Shown here: one piece after another, positions 32,651-44,800 of the stretch | Layout of the letters: the number at the start of each line of letters is the position of its first letter | Numbering within the stretch: the first letter of the stretch is position 1 | Assembly (NCBI GenBank): GCA_029449235.1 | Contig: JANATG010000011.1 | Span: 898,001 to 962,000, forward strand | Direction of reading: 5' to 3' | Source: Linnemannia schmuckeri | Lineage: Eukaryota > Mortierellomycota > Mortierellomycetes > Mortierellales > Mortierellaceae | Length of the DNA: 64,000 nucleotides | The notes under the pieces: generated by a model | What the model was told of the DNA's origin: nothing | Database searches by the model: none | Seen by the model: the letters and a program-made list of their open reading frames with translations, nothing else | Made by a program: the position numbers and the translations under genes

Positions 32651-35600
32651 TTAAAAACCAAAGTTGTTCTGGCCGTATCCCATGTTCATGCCGGTCTGCT
32701 GAGGCGGGATCATCCCTGGTCCAGCAGTGATCATCATCGTGTTACCCAGACCGCCAGGTCCAAGAATGGGCGTCTCCGAAGAACGCTCCTTGCTCTCCTT
32801 GGCCGTCCGCTCCTCATGCGCCTTCTCCAACTTGTCGACCTTATCAACGTACTCCCGCGTGAACTGGACCATGTAGGGCATAGCAAAGTCTGTCAATTGG
32901 TGTCTCCATGCCAGCTCCATAACCCTATCAGGGCGGACAAGGTCGTAGCAGATATACAGACAAGCAGCGAAGCACTCCTTGTGACCAGACTCAACAAAGT
33001 ACTGCAACAACTCCTCGGCGACAGAGGTATCCCGAGACTCGGCAGCAGTCTCCATAGCATCCTTGTACAGACGATCCTGCTTCGAAAGAGTCATCGACTG
33101 GCGCCACTTCTTGTTGCGCTTGAACAGGTGGGCGGCAATGCGACGGAACTCGAGGAGCTCATGGCTCTCCAAACGGTTAGCCAGGGCAATGTTGTCAAAG
33201 TTGCTGTTGGTGTCAACAGACTTGCGGAGACGGGCATAGTCCTCCTCCTCGATCAACAGGTCGTGGTAGGCAGTGTTGATGGCGAGGTTGTTGACCGATT
33301 GGACAGAGACGAGGTAGTTCTTGATCAAGGGGAGGTTATCCGACTTCTGGAACATCTGGATGACACGGTTGTGATCAATTCTTGGCACAAGGACGGCCAA
33401 AAGATCGTTCAAGAGCATAGGCTGCTCATCCAAGTAGAAACGGAGGGCCTTGTAGTAGATTTCGAGGTTCGATACCTTGACCACCACATCCTTGAACGCA
33501 CTGTGCTCCCAGGCGTCGGCAGAGTGCTTCATCATGGTGATCGCAGCGTTGTCGTATTCGTCGTAGTGAACATACAAGAAAACAAGCTCGGTCCAGAGAT
33601 GAGCCTCTTCGCAAGAGGCAATAACTTTGGGGATGTTGATACGTGACCAGAAAATCTTAAGGTGCTCCATCATGCGCTCGGGGCGGTAACGAGCATAGAG
33701 GATAGCTAACTCGGTGAACATGCCCATGTGAGCACGCTCCAAGCCCAAACCAGCCTCGAGCAAAGTCATCAGCTCGTCAAAGTAGCCTTGGTGCTCATAA
33801 ACGCGGATCAACTCGGTCAGCTCCTCGGGGTGAACAACCAACGAAAGACCGCAGACCTGCGCCAAACGGAACTCCTTGCGCTCCATGCAGGCGGCGTGAA
33901 CATCCTTCCAGACCTTGGTGCTGTTGGCCTTGCGGGCACCATCCACGGCAGCCTGGTACTCGCCCAAGTGGACCAAGGTAGTCGAGAGGCGAGACCAGTT
34001 CGAGATGCTCGAGTAAAGGAGCTTGGCGGGGGCGTACATCTTTTCCTCAAAACAGCGGTCTCCGATGACCTGGACCTGGGCAGCATTGGGCGAGCCGTTG
34101 AGAATCTCCTCCATATCGACCAAGCGATCAGTCTTAGCATAGGCAAAGAGAAGCTCCGACTCGATCGAAGGCTCACGCGAAACCTTGCGAGCCATCTGCA
34201 AGTAGCGGACCAAATCCTCGTACTTGTCAGCACGCGAGGCAAGAGCGACTACCTCGGCGTGGTTGGCGGGATCGTTAGCACGGATGTAAGAGTCGATGGC
34301 CTCCTTAATGCGCATACCATCCAGCTGAGCTTTACCGAGACGGCTCCAGACTTCGGGGGTATCGGTCTTCTCGGCGTACTCGTAGGCGCGGTCGATACTG
34401 CCAATATGCTCAATGAGGACGTTGATGGCACTGGCATGGACATCGTGGCGCTGGTAGATGACAAACGCTTCCTCGTACAATCCGTTGCGGATGGCATGGT
34501 CGGCAATATCGGGGGCGTCAAAGTTATCCAGACGGTTGATGTAATCCATGACCTTGGACTTGTCAGCCTGAATGGCGGTCAAGATCAAAAGGTTCTGGAG
34601 GTTGCGGTTGTCGCTGAAGGCGGAGCTCTCGAGGATGATCTTTTCCAAAAGCTCAATTAGCTCGTTGGGCAAGTAGGCGGCCATAAAAGCCTTGACGGTG
34701 ATCGAGACATCCTCGGGATCTTGAGTTTCGGGCAAGGCGGTGGCGACGACCTGATCGATCAATGCGCGGCGGCTGGGATTGTCGTTGCTCAAGACGTGTG
34801 CCCAAAGGTTGGCATCACGACGTTTGACCAAGTAGCGAGCCTGGTGCTTGAACATCGAGTTATTGTTGGTGATCTCGACCAACTCGACATCGCACTGGCC
34901 ACGCTCGTAGGCGATGAAGGCGAGGTAGGGATCGCGCTTCTCGCAGTACTTTCCGATGGTCATAGAGTCGTAGAAGGGGTTGTTCCGGAGGAAGGGCTCG
35001 GGGTTGTTGTTACTGTCGATGTAAATCTTGGCAATGGCGTTGTAGACCTCGGGATCCTGGCTGCTCTCATTGACCTTGACCTCCAGCCAGGGTAAGAGAA
35101 GCTTCAAGCGGTTGCGCTTCTCAGTCTGGTCGACCAACTCTCCAACGGGCATGTCACCACGAACGGTCATCAACAAGCTCTTGATAACAGACTCGTCGCA
35201 TCCAACATCCAAAAGAGCTCCAATGACGGCAGGGGTCCTAGAGGGGTTGACCTTCTGGACATAGGTCTCAATGTACTTGGACAAGTTGTTCTGGTACAAG
35301 TATAGGACCAAGTCGTGGACAAAGTCGAAACGGTCACAGACAATGATCAAAGGAAGCTGGTCGGTTAACTTGGCGTCTTTAAGAAAGTTCTTGACCTTCT
35401 CGGGGTTGTAGTAGTTGGACTCGCGACAGATGCGCTCGACCTCCTTAATCTGGCCGGTCTTACAGGCAGCCTCGATATACTTATAGATGACCTCGGGATC
35501 TTGGCTCAGGTTGACAACGGAGCCCAGGTAGTGGTAAAGACCCTCAAAGGTGTTGAACGATTCGAAGAGCTCAATCAGCTTAGAGGCACCCAACTGGTCA

Positions 35601-38327
35601 GAGTACTTGGTGGCGACCTGGACAACGATTTGCAAGTTCTGGCGCATGTTAGAGCTCAACATCTCACGCAAGCAAGCGAGCGACTGCTCGACCGAGAGGC
35701 GGCCAAAGTAGGCAACAACCCAGTCGGGCTGCAAGAGATGGGTGTGGACCAAGACGCGCTTGATATCGGTATCCTCGGTGTAGTGCTCCAAGGCGCGCTG
35801 GTAAAGACCAGCCTTCTCGCACATGGAAGCGATCGAAGCGCGGTCGTAGTGAGTGAACATTTCGTTGCCAAGGATGGCGTCGGCGACCTGGGGGGCGTGC
35901 ATCAAGTTCATCTCCAGCAAGCGAGTCTGGAGGTGAGCATGCTGAGGCAAGTTATCCTTCAATGCCTCCAGCAAGAAAGCAGTAGCCTGTTGGATCATGT
36001 TCTGAGACAGGAATACATCAACGACCTACATTGATAAATTAAACACGGAAAAAAGAAGTCCCTGTTAACGGATTGCCACCAATTTCATTGATCAAATCAA
36101 GTCGAAATTAAGCTAAATCAGTGAGTGATCTTACCTTCTCCAAGTCAACCAGAGGTCCGCCCTCGTTGTTGGCGAGAAGGGTAGCAAACTCGGCACCGTT
36201 GTCGGGATCCATGCGCATGATATGCTGAAGGAGCATAGCGTAGTCAGGAGTGTATCCGACCTTGTTGGCGTAGAGAATAATCTTGGGGTACTGCTTGGTT
36301 TCAGCAAAGCATGCAATGACCTTGTTAGGGACATTGGCACGGAGGTAAACAGACAGCGCAAGATTCAAATCCTGCTGCTTGACAATGTCTCCCAACTCTT
36401 CACTGCATTCCAGCTTGTCCTCCTTGAGCCACTTCTCGAGCAACTGCTTGCGACCTTGGGCAAGAACAGGTCTGGCAAGCTCCAGCGATTCATACTTGTT
36501 AAGCTCTCCCTTCTCCAGAAGGAGGCCAAAGTACTGCAGAATAGGAGAGAGTTGACCAGGGGCCACGGGGGCCTGCTTGAAGCGCTCAATGGTCTGAGGA
36601 GTACGAAGGATACCCTAATATTGTAATTTCATGTAAAATAACTGAAAATGTTAGTTACCAGATCATAAACCATATCAAATAGACATGATATAATTCAATA
36701 TGCAGGCATGTAAATCGTCTCTTACCTTGGGCGAAGAAGCTGCGACCTTGGCAGCCTCGGCAAAGTCACCGCTCTGAAAAAGTTGCTGGAAACGCTGAAC
36801 ATAAAGATCATCAGCACCAGGGAGACCGCTGCGCGACGCCACCTTGAGAGCGAGCTCAGTGTTACCGAGAGTGTTGACGATGTAAGGAACCAAGTTGTTC
36901 TCATCCACGCTGACGGAAAGAACCTGACCCTTGCGGTTGACTCCAATGACACCACTGGTTGCCTCATGCTCTGCAGTCACAAAGATGGTCTCGCCACTGA
37001 TACGGTTCATGTAGATACAGGTGCCAGTCTCGAGGTCATAGAGATGGATGAAGCCGAACTTTGTAATCAAGAAGATGATGCTGTACTTTTGACTGATCTG
37101 CATGGCAACAGGGAAGTCACCACTGGCCTCTGGGGGGAAGTAAACATCAACAGCCTTCTTGGGGTAGACGGGGTTTCCCTCTTTGTGATCAACCTCGACA
37201 ACGTGAAGCTAATGATGAAGTTTGAGCGTGAGTTTTGACAGATCTGTCGCAATACATCACGGCACAGTTATCAGTTGAGAAGGAGCATGCTCATCCGCGT
37301 TTACCTTGGCTCCAGTGGCAGTACGAACAGCAAAGGCGAAAAGCTTTGTGGGTGAGCTTCCTCCGTCCAGCTTGAGCTGAGCGAAAGCAGCAGCGTGACC
37401 TTCTATTGGCTGACTGACTCCACGGTCCTTAGAATAGAGCTGCATGGCACCAACAACGCGGCCACCCTATTAACGAACAAATAAAGATCCATCATTTATG
37501 ATCAGTAAATGACATGCATTCGCGGGCATCTTCGTACCCACTCGTTCTCCTTGTGTGCGTGTATCGGTTGGTTACCTGTGATGAGATGCCGACGAGGAGC
37601 ATCCACTTTTCGTCAGAGTTGACGCGATAGTTGATGATCTGGTTCCCGTTCAAACTGGCATGGCGATCAAAGACCTTGACGGGTTGAGAATCACCCTCCA
37701 TCGACCAGTGGTAAACCGAAGTGCTGGTGACAAGCGCCAGCGACTTTAAGGAGATCCACTTCCAGAATTCAACGTCGTCGTGCATAAGGTGTGACTTTAC
37801 TTTGGTCTTCATCTCCAAGTTGAAAATCTGCAGCTGTCGGCCGGCTATGTTATTGAAAGAAAGAAAACCATTATTACAAGCGTTGGTATTAAGGCTTTCC
37901 GGATCGAATATGCTTCAGAAACACAACGGCACTCATCCCTTAGCTACTGCCGCTGCGAGGCAGAACTCATCTCCTACCTTTCAGGGCAATGACCTTGGTA
38001 GCGGGGTTCATAATGGCCGAGTCGGCCGTGATGGGACGACGAATGACATTGTTGGGATCTGTCAAGTCGATGATGACGACCAAGTTCTGCTCGCCGGTTG
38101 TCTCGCGGACACAGATGAAGCGGTCCGATTCAAGCGTGAGGGTGTTAAAGGAGATGGCGGCGGCGCTGATGCCCAAGTTTTGAAGCTGAGGGAGACATAT
38201 TCAATAAAAGGAAACAAGTTGAGTGATCTTTGTTCTTCGCGGGATGATGAAGCGCGGCAGGGAGGAAGTTTTTTAAGACTTGTACCTGCACATGCTCCTG
38301 AAAGCGGATGGGAAGTGATTCAGCCAT
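32651..38327 (-). CDS. CHC1: Clathrin heavy chain
   Basis: Seven exons on the minus strand: 38327-38286, 38185-37978, 37844-37576, 37466-37305, 37208-36726, 36614-36135 and 36025-32651 (1672 aa, the family's full length). The N-terminus MAESLPIRFQEHVQLQNLGI and the segment RPITADSAIMNPATKVIALK mark the beta-propeller that binds adaptor clathrin boxes. The rest is the alpha-solenoid of repeated CHC helices (for example VVDVFLSQNMIQQATAFLLE and DPEVYNAIAKIYIDSNNNPE), with the knee and trimerisation region before a low-complexity Gly/Met/Asn tail ending GQNNFGF. It builds triskelia for coated vesicles at the plasma membrane, trans-Golgi and endosomes. The last exon holds two thirds of the protein, while the six 5' exons cover the propeller. 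The start codon sits 468 bp from the divergent MRPS8 start. Confidence 0.97.
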
Positions 38328-38795
38328 TTACAGTCTGGTTATGAGCGAAAAGAAGATGGGAGGAAGAAAGAAAGAAAGAGAAGGAAGCTGACCCCAGACG
38401 TGGGAGGCGGAGGAGCGCGACTGGGTATGCGGAAGGTAAAAGAGATGACGAAACAGGTAGGGTAAGAGTAGGAGAGGGGGAGGAATTGGCGTCAAAAAAA
38501 AAGGGGAATAAAAGAGATAAAGCAAAAAAAAAGGGCGGATAGTGAAAGGGGGAAGGGGATGATGAAAAGAGTGGAAGAACGCGATGAGGTAGCGAAGGTG
38601 CGAGATGGGAAACGGTGGACCCAGGGGAAGACCTGCAGATCGTAAGTATAACGCTCCTACAGATCCCGTGATGTTGAGGCGTGTGTGACTGGCAACTCCG
38701 CAAGCGACGCCGGAAGACTGATCAACAGGAAACAAAATATACTCAGGACAATCCTTCTCCAGACACCGACCAACACTCATCTTCCAACATCAACC
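38328..38795. promoter_or_regulatory. Divergent promoter region between CHC1 and MRPS8
   Basis: The CHC1 side is pyrimidine-rich on the minus strand. No TATA box is obvious. The two genes probably share this 468-bp control region. Confidence 0.5.
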
Positions 38796-39257
38796 ATGCC
38801 TCGCCATTACGATCTCTGTGCTCGCGTCCAGAACGGATTCGCTGCCCGCCTCCGCAGGATCGCTGTCCCTGACACCAAAATGAACCTCGCCATTTCCAAC
38901 GTCCTCTACAAGGAGGGCTTTATCGCCGGTGTCAGCAGGGGCGACCATGTCCAGCCCGATACTACCTATGTCCCCACCACTCCCGACAACATTGCCACCC
39001 GCCGTCTCTGGCTCGAATTGAAGTACAACAACGACGAGCCCGTCCTTAAGAAGATGTCTGCCGTCAGCAAGCCTTCGAAAAAAATTGTCATGAAGGTCGA
39101 GGAGCTTCAGAACTTGGCTGCAGGAAACCGTGCACAGTTTATCAAGGGACTTCAGCCCGGAGAGATTGCCATCCTCACAACCAACTATGGCGTTCTTGAG
39201 CTCAGAGACGCTCTTGAGAAGGGTGCTGGCGGAGAGTTGCTTTGCCGGGCAATTTAA
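38796..39257 (+). CDS. MRPS8: Mitochondrial small-subunit ribosomal protein uS8m
   Basis: Single exon, 153 aa. It resembles mitochondrial/bacterial S8 (uS8) of the fungal Mrps8 type rather than cytosolic uS8: it begins DLCARVQNGFAARLRRIAVP, has FIAGVSRGDH, the fungal-mitochondrial signature TPDNIATRRLWLELKYNNDE, and ends GGELLCRAI. uS8m binds the central domain of mitochondrial small-subunit rRNA. As in yeast, there is no long cleavable presequence; the N-terminus itself is basic. The ATG at 38796 lies in a good context (caaccATGcc). Confidence 0.93.
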   Translation: MPRHYDLCARVQNGFAARLRRIAVPDTKMNLAISNVLYKEGFIAGVSRGDHVQPDTTYVPTTPDNIATRRLWLELKYNNDEPVLKKMSAVSKPSKKIVMKVEELQNLAAGNRAQFIKGLQPGEIAILTTNYGVLELRDALEKGAGGELLCRAI

Positions 39258-39635
39258 AGAACAGGACAGACTGGATCGAATATCCGACATCCCAACCAGT
39301 TCCAGATTACGGCGTAGCGCCATGTCAATCACCCCCTTCACCATATCTGTTCCGACGTTTGTTCCCTTTGACCCGAGGATCATTGGACGCCAGGACAGGA
39401 CCCCTAGCATTTTCACCTGATAGAGAAAAAACATCAATAATTGTACCATATTCCTTTCTGTTTTTTTTTCTCGCTGGTTATCTGAGATGTGGATCACTTT
39501 GTAGAGCACAATGAATGGGAATGAATACTACTGAGGTTATGTCGAGACATTGGCGTTTTTGCTTTATGATTCAATGGATAGTGTGAATACGTTATGAGGG
39601 AGTTCGGTATATAGTCGAGCTCTTGACACGAGTGT
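39258..39635. other. Convergent 3' region between MRPS8 and the PRA1-family gene
   Basis: No gene supported; AT-rich toward both ends, consistent with two converging 3' untranslated regions. Confidence 0.5.
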
Positions 39636-40503
39636 TTAGACAACATCGGAGAAGCTGTTTTCGGTGGTTTCCTCCATGACAGCAGCATGTCCGAGGATGC
39701 CGACAGTGCTGGCACCTATTATGTTTATCAATCGAGAATTGGGAATATGTCAGTTAAACGGAGGCGAGGAGGAGTCGAGTAAAGCGTGAAAGAGTCAACT
39801 CAAGTAAGGGATTGGACTCATACCAATGATGTAGAAAATGGTGCCTATCGTGGAACTGAAAAAGAAGAGGGGAACGCATACGCAAACAAGTCCAGTTTGC
39901 AGCTGGCGAGCGTTGTAGGTGTTTTGTCCAATGACAACTCCCTCTGCAGGAACACAAGAAATGAGGTGGGTTCCGCCGACCGCAAAAGCGACACTGAACA
40001 TGAGCATGCCATTCGAGATACTACAAAGGAGAAGTGATACTTGGTCAATGCTCATTGAAGTTATAGCGCGTGTATTCATCGATGGAATGGGCGAATATTC
40101 ACTTACACGCTATAGGCAGTGATACCAAGGAACATGAGCGTGTAGTTGCCCTGGAAGTAGGGCAGGTTGCGGGTCAAGCGGGACGTAATTTCTAATAGCG
40201 ACCACATTGTGGGATGGTTAGCTAGGCTTGCTGGTTTGTTCAGATGTTACAAGAAAACAAGTGGTTGTATAAAGAAATAACAAGAAACAAAATTCTCGTA
40301 CGAGCAATTCCTGTGGGTTTGGACATGCGAGAAGTATCAAAGAACTCTGCAATGGGTCTGAGGGAGGAGAGGCGTTCCTTGCGGAACTTTTCAATCAGAC
40401 CCAGGCCAAGCGAGGCAGGCGACTGGTTGGTGGTTGGTTGGGAGGTGGTGTCTGCAAAGGGGTTGGTTGGGAGGGGGGAGTAATTGGGTTTTGAGTTTGA
40501 CAT
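39636..40503 (-). CDS. PRA1/Yip3-family prenylated Rab acceptor
   Basis: Four exons on the minus strand: 40503-40302, 40191-40107, 40020-39824 and 39715-39636 (187 aa, normal for PRA1). It shows the family core RPIAEFFDTSRMSKPTGIA followed by TSRLTRNLPYFQGNYTLMF, then two hydrophobic hairpins (LGITAYSVISNGMLMFSVAF and CVCVPLFFFSSTIGTIFYII) and a short acidic tail (VMEETTENSFSDVV). PRA1 proteins sit in Golgi/endosome membranes, bind prenylated Rab GTPases and promote their release from GDI. The start at 40503 gives a Ser/Pro/Thr-rich cytosolic N-terminus with an NPF tripeptide (a possible EH-domain ligand). Confidence 0.92.
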
Positions 40504-41807
40504 GGTAGAGTGATGAGTGAATAAAGAGAATAGGATAAGGTAGAAGGGCCAATGAGGAGGAAGCGGTAGAGGAAGAGAAAAAGGGAAGAAAAAGAGAAGA
40601 GAGAAGAAGGGAAGTGAGAAAGGAACAAAGAAGAGGAAGTAGAAAAAAGAAAAAAGATGCACTTGTTTTGCCTCTTGTGATTTTTTTTCCTGTTTTGGTT
40701 TGTTGTTCCTTGGCAGTAGACCCACAGACAGACAACACACACAAGCAGCAGGACAGGCGGACAGATGGGAGTTTGATGTGTGTATATGTGTGTGTGGGTC
40801 CATCCTTCCCTCCTCTGCTTCCCTGTGTCCTTGCCCTGTAATTCTGCGGGTCTGTCTTTCTCTCGTCAGCCCCTCGTTGTTATGATTATTTTTCCCGCCA
40901 ACTCTCCACTTGCTCGCCTTTTGTCTCTCTTTGTTAGTTCAACAGCACCCTCTTTCACACTCTTAACTTGACCCCTGTTCAGTTCCCTTCTTTGGTTGGT
41001 TCCGGTCCCTATTCCTGCCTTTGTCAGACTGATTTCCTTTCTCTTACTCTCTCTCACTCTTTTATTATTTTGTTTCCGCCTCTCCTCTTTCTCTTTTTGC
41101 TCTTTTCTTCTCTTCTTTTCTTCCCTCTTCTTTCCTTCTTTCCTCCCCTTCTCCTCCCTCCTCCTTCTCCCTCCTCCTTCTCCCTCCTCCTTCTACCTTC
41201 CGTCGCTCTTGCTCTCGCATCTGTAAATAATAATAATCAACGGCAACAACAAACATTCAACACAAATACATATACACACCTTTATATTATTTTTTGTCAT
41301 CACTTTGCACCTCTCGTCATCGTTGACGCTTTCTACACCCACTTCACACCTCCACTCAAATCTTGATCAAGGTAACAACAACAAAACAACAAAAAAAACT
41401 CACCCTCATCTAATAACAACCAGCACCATCAATCAACCTCCCGATGCGCCTTCTGACAATAATAACGCGTGTATGGCTATCCTCAATATGTCTGTATGCT
41501 CACCATCAACAGCACCCAACCCTCCTCCTCTACCTATCAATCAGGACTTGTCTCCACCATTGACCTTCCTGCTTCTCATATTCAATTTCTCTTTGAAAAA
41601 AGCGCACACGCGTTCATTTGCAGAAACGATCGCCGAGTTGATTCACTAACCTATCGCCATTCTCTCACTTTCTTGCACTCACACTCTCTCGGTGCATACC
41701 CGCCTTGTAACGATGACTTAGTGCCCGCGACAAAGACAACATACTCACTCCTCCGCCACCCTTCTCCTGCCATTGTCAAGCATCATCTTTGAACTTATGA
41801 ATCCACC
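40504..41807. promoter_or_regulatory. Divergent upstream region of the PRA1-family gene and SET1
   Basis: The left part (to about 40680) is purine-rich on the plus strand, the leader of the minus-strand gene. The part at 41030-41220 is C/T-rich (ctcctccttctccctcc repeats), the likely SET1 promoter/leader. No gene supported. Confidence 0.5.
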
Positions 41808-44800
41808 ATGAGCCTGCTTGATTCGACTTCTTCTCTTCCGTCGAACAGTAGCAATAGCAACGCCACCACGAACCAAACCGACACCGACAGCCTTCATAAC
41901 GATACCAACACCACTTCAACCTCGCTCTCTGACCCGACCCTACCAGTCAGCAAGGATGCTGACCTCTCGACAACTTTGAGCCTGCGTTTGCCCGACTCTG
42001 TAACAGCAACAACAACAGCAACAACAACAACAACAACAACAACAGCAGCCCCACAAGATATTGTCAACAGAAACAATTCGACCAGTAACAGCAGTGCCGC
42101 TAATATGACTGGTTTGCTGATCTCCAACCAGTCAAACTCATCCACCACAGTAACAAGCGATGTTCGTCCCCTCCAGGGCATCGCTGGGTCATCCTCCAGC
42201 GTCCGAAACTTCAAGGTTCTCTACGACCCATTCCTGGATGCCAGCAAAACAAAGAACACTGGAATAATGTGCCGCTATCAGGATGATCTGACTGAGGAGG
42301 TAGGATGACCATCCAGCTTCATTGTGATTTTGTTAGGTGCCACGGCTGATTACTTTATTATCGACGATCCTTTCGCTGCGGAACGTTGCAGGAGCAACTA
42401 AGCTGATATATATGGGTCGTTTTTTTTATTGTGTGGCGTCTTTTAGGACAGGAGCGACCCTGTAGATCCCAGGCAGATGGCCGCCAACTACAGCTATCTC
42501 ATATCCAAAACCAGGAGGGCTTTCAAAGGCACTCTTACCACCGTTCGTTTTGAGGTAATTCAATTAATCCTGGAATGCCTGTGTACTCGCAAATATAATA
42601 ACTACAACTGTCGGATCAGCGCTCACACAGGATTCTTCTTTCTCGATTAATTGTCAACACAGCGCGATAGCAATTCAATTGTTCATCATGGAGTTTTGAT
42701 TTCCCACCTAGCCTTTTCCACAACAGCACTGGACCTGGAGATCTTGTTTGCAGGATGCGGCAATATTTTGGACATCATCATCGAGCGACATCCTGCAACA
42801 GGAACAGGACTAGGATTTGGACGTGTAGTGTTTGCAGGACCAGACGCAGAGGCTGCAGTCAAAAAGGCTGTCGACACCTTGCATGGCAAGCAGATGGAGC
42901 GCGGACCCTTGAAAGTTATCTCGGACGGCGGCGGCACTAAGTTCAGGAAGGCAAAGGCCAACGTCGCTGCCAGGATCGAGGCTGCCAAAGCGAAAGCAGC
43001 CCTTGCAGCCGAGTCCAACCACGATCAAGAAAACTACACCAACGACGATGACATGGAAATTGACGATGCATCCACCCCTCCACCTAGCGGAATTCTCTCA
43101 CCAACGGCGGCTTTGCCGTCAGCGGGTTCTACAGGATCATTACCCGTCTTCGCTTCTACCGCCCCTGGAGCGCAAGCAATCCAAATAGCGACATCATCAA
43201 CTTCTATACCCTCATCCTCATCAACATCCAAACCTAATCAGTCGTCTAGCAATGGAACCTCGGTAACTTCTGCTCGACGGATACCTCATCCACTTCCTCC
43301 CACACCTCGCACTCGCATTCCACTGCCGCCTATTCCTCCGCCAGAACTGCATCAAGTGAGAGGCAACAAACCGCTCCACAAGGAAGACGGAGAAGTTGAG
43401 GATGCTACTGGAAGGGCAAAACCGCCTGGAACAACTGCCGCCCCAGCTACCAACACAACAAGGACAGCGCCACTTGTACCTCGACGGGAATGGGACAAAG
43501 GGGCCGATCCCCATGGCCCGCCCAGCGACGGCTACAGGACTCTAGCAAAACCACGCGACATTGATTCTTATCGACCTGGCATGCCGCCTCCTATGCTCCT
43601 TTCTGCGGGATCTATGAGCCGGTCAGACTGGATGGGCCCTGGCAGTCTTGGATCAGGGCCCCTTCCCAGAGATGAGTTCTACGATCGCTACTTTGACGAC
43701 ATGCCCTTCTCACTTGATCGCTACGATCGATACCTTGGTAGGAGGCGTTCGAGTCGTAGTCGGAGCAGGAGTTGGTCAAGAAGTAGAAGTAGGGATCGGA
43801 GTCTAAGCCCTCCTATGTGGGGAATGGATCTTGGCCATCATTCCAGGCGAGGTCGGATGCACAATGAGAAGCGCGGAGCGACCTTTGAAGATGATAACTC
43901 TGGATGGCAGCGTGACCTGGCCTGTCTCATCATCAACAGAGACTGTCTTCCTTTCCACCGGATCTCTATCGAGGACATGAAGCGGGAGTTTGACAAGTTT
44001 GGCCCCGAACGAGTAAGTGCCAGTGCTAATGTGCATTCTCTTACACAAATGTGCACTCATCCACTTTGTTGTAGCTTGAGCTAACTAAACTATATATTCC
44101 CTTTTTCAATCATTAGGTTGTGCGACATGGAGAGAACTGGTACATCCGTTTCGTTTCGTTAGCGCAAGCAAGGAGGTGTCATGTTGTCCTGGATCAGAAA
44201 CCTTTGCTGGGTCAGAAGATTACAATTTTGCTTCACGAGCCAGGCGACGATAAGTTACCCCCGGAACTTCTTCCAAGGAGGGACAGCGTGAAGGAACAGG
44301 GTCATCGCCGCTCATCAGACACGGGAAGAAAGTCGAGCGTCTCTTCTAGCGGCAACTCCCGTGCAAAGGCGCCTTCCAAGGAGGAATCTCTTGTTCGCTG
44401 GGCTTCTGATATGATCACCCGGGAACTGTTCCAAGTGTTCCTGAAGGATCTCGGCAATCGAGTCATCGGACCAACAATTTACGACTTTTTGGATCCTGTG
44501 ACCCGCAAAGCAAGAGAGGCTGAGCGAGCATTGGCCCGTACTCAAGATCTGATTCAGGACAAGGAAGCAAAAGAATCGCCGTCAGAGGAAACGTCTTTTG
44601 GCACCCAGGGTGTTTCCGCAGAGTCTGGAATGGATATAACCGTTAATGGCGAGGCGACAGCCACAGCCACAGCGTCAGTATCGGTGGATAAAGCATCGGA
44701 GTCGTCTAAGGCTGGGTCGTTAGGATCAGCAAAGCCCAAATCGGATTCAGTTCGACCCCCGGTCAAAGCATTAGACCGAGATTCGCATCAACTTCCTCGC

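Noticed and set aside
33728..34660. Plus-strand open frame of ~310 codons opposite clathrin heavy chain
   Set aside because: Antisense shadow of the CHC1 alpha-solenoid; no recognisable domain and no start context.
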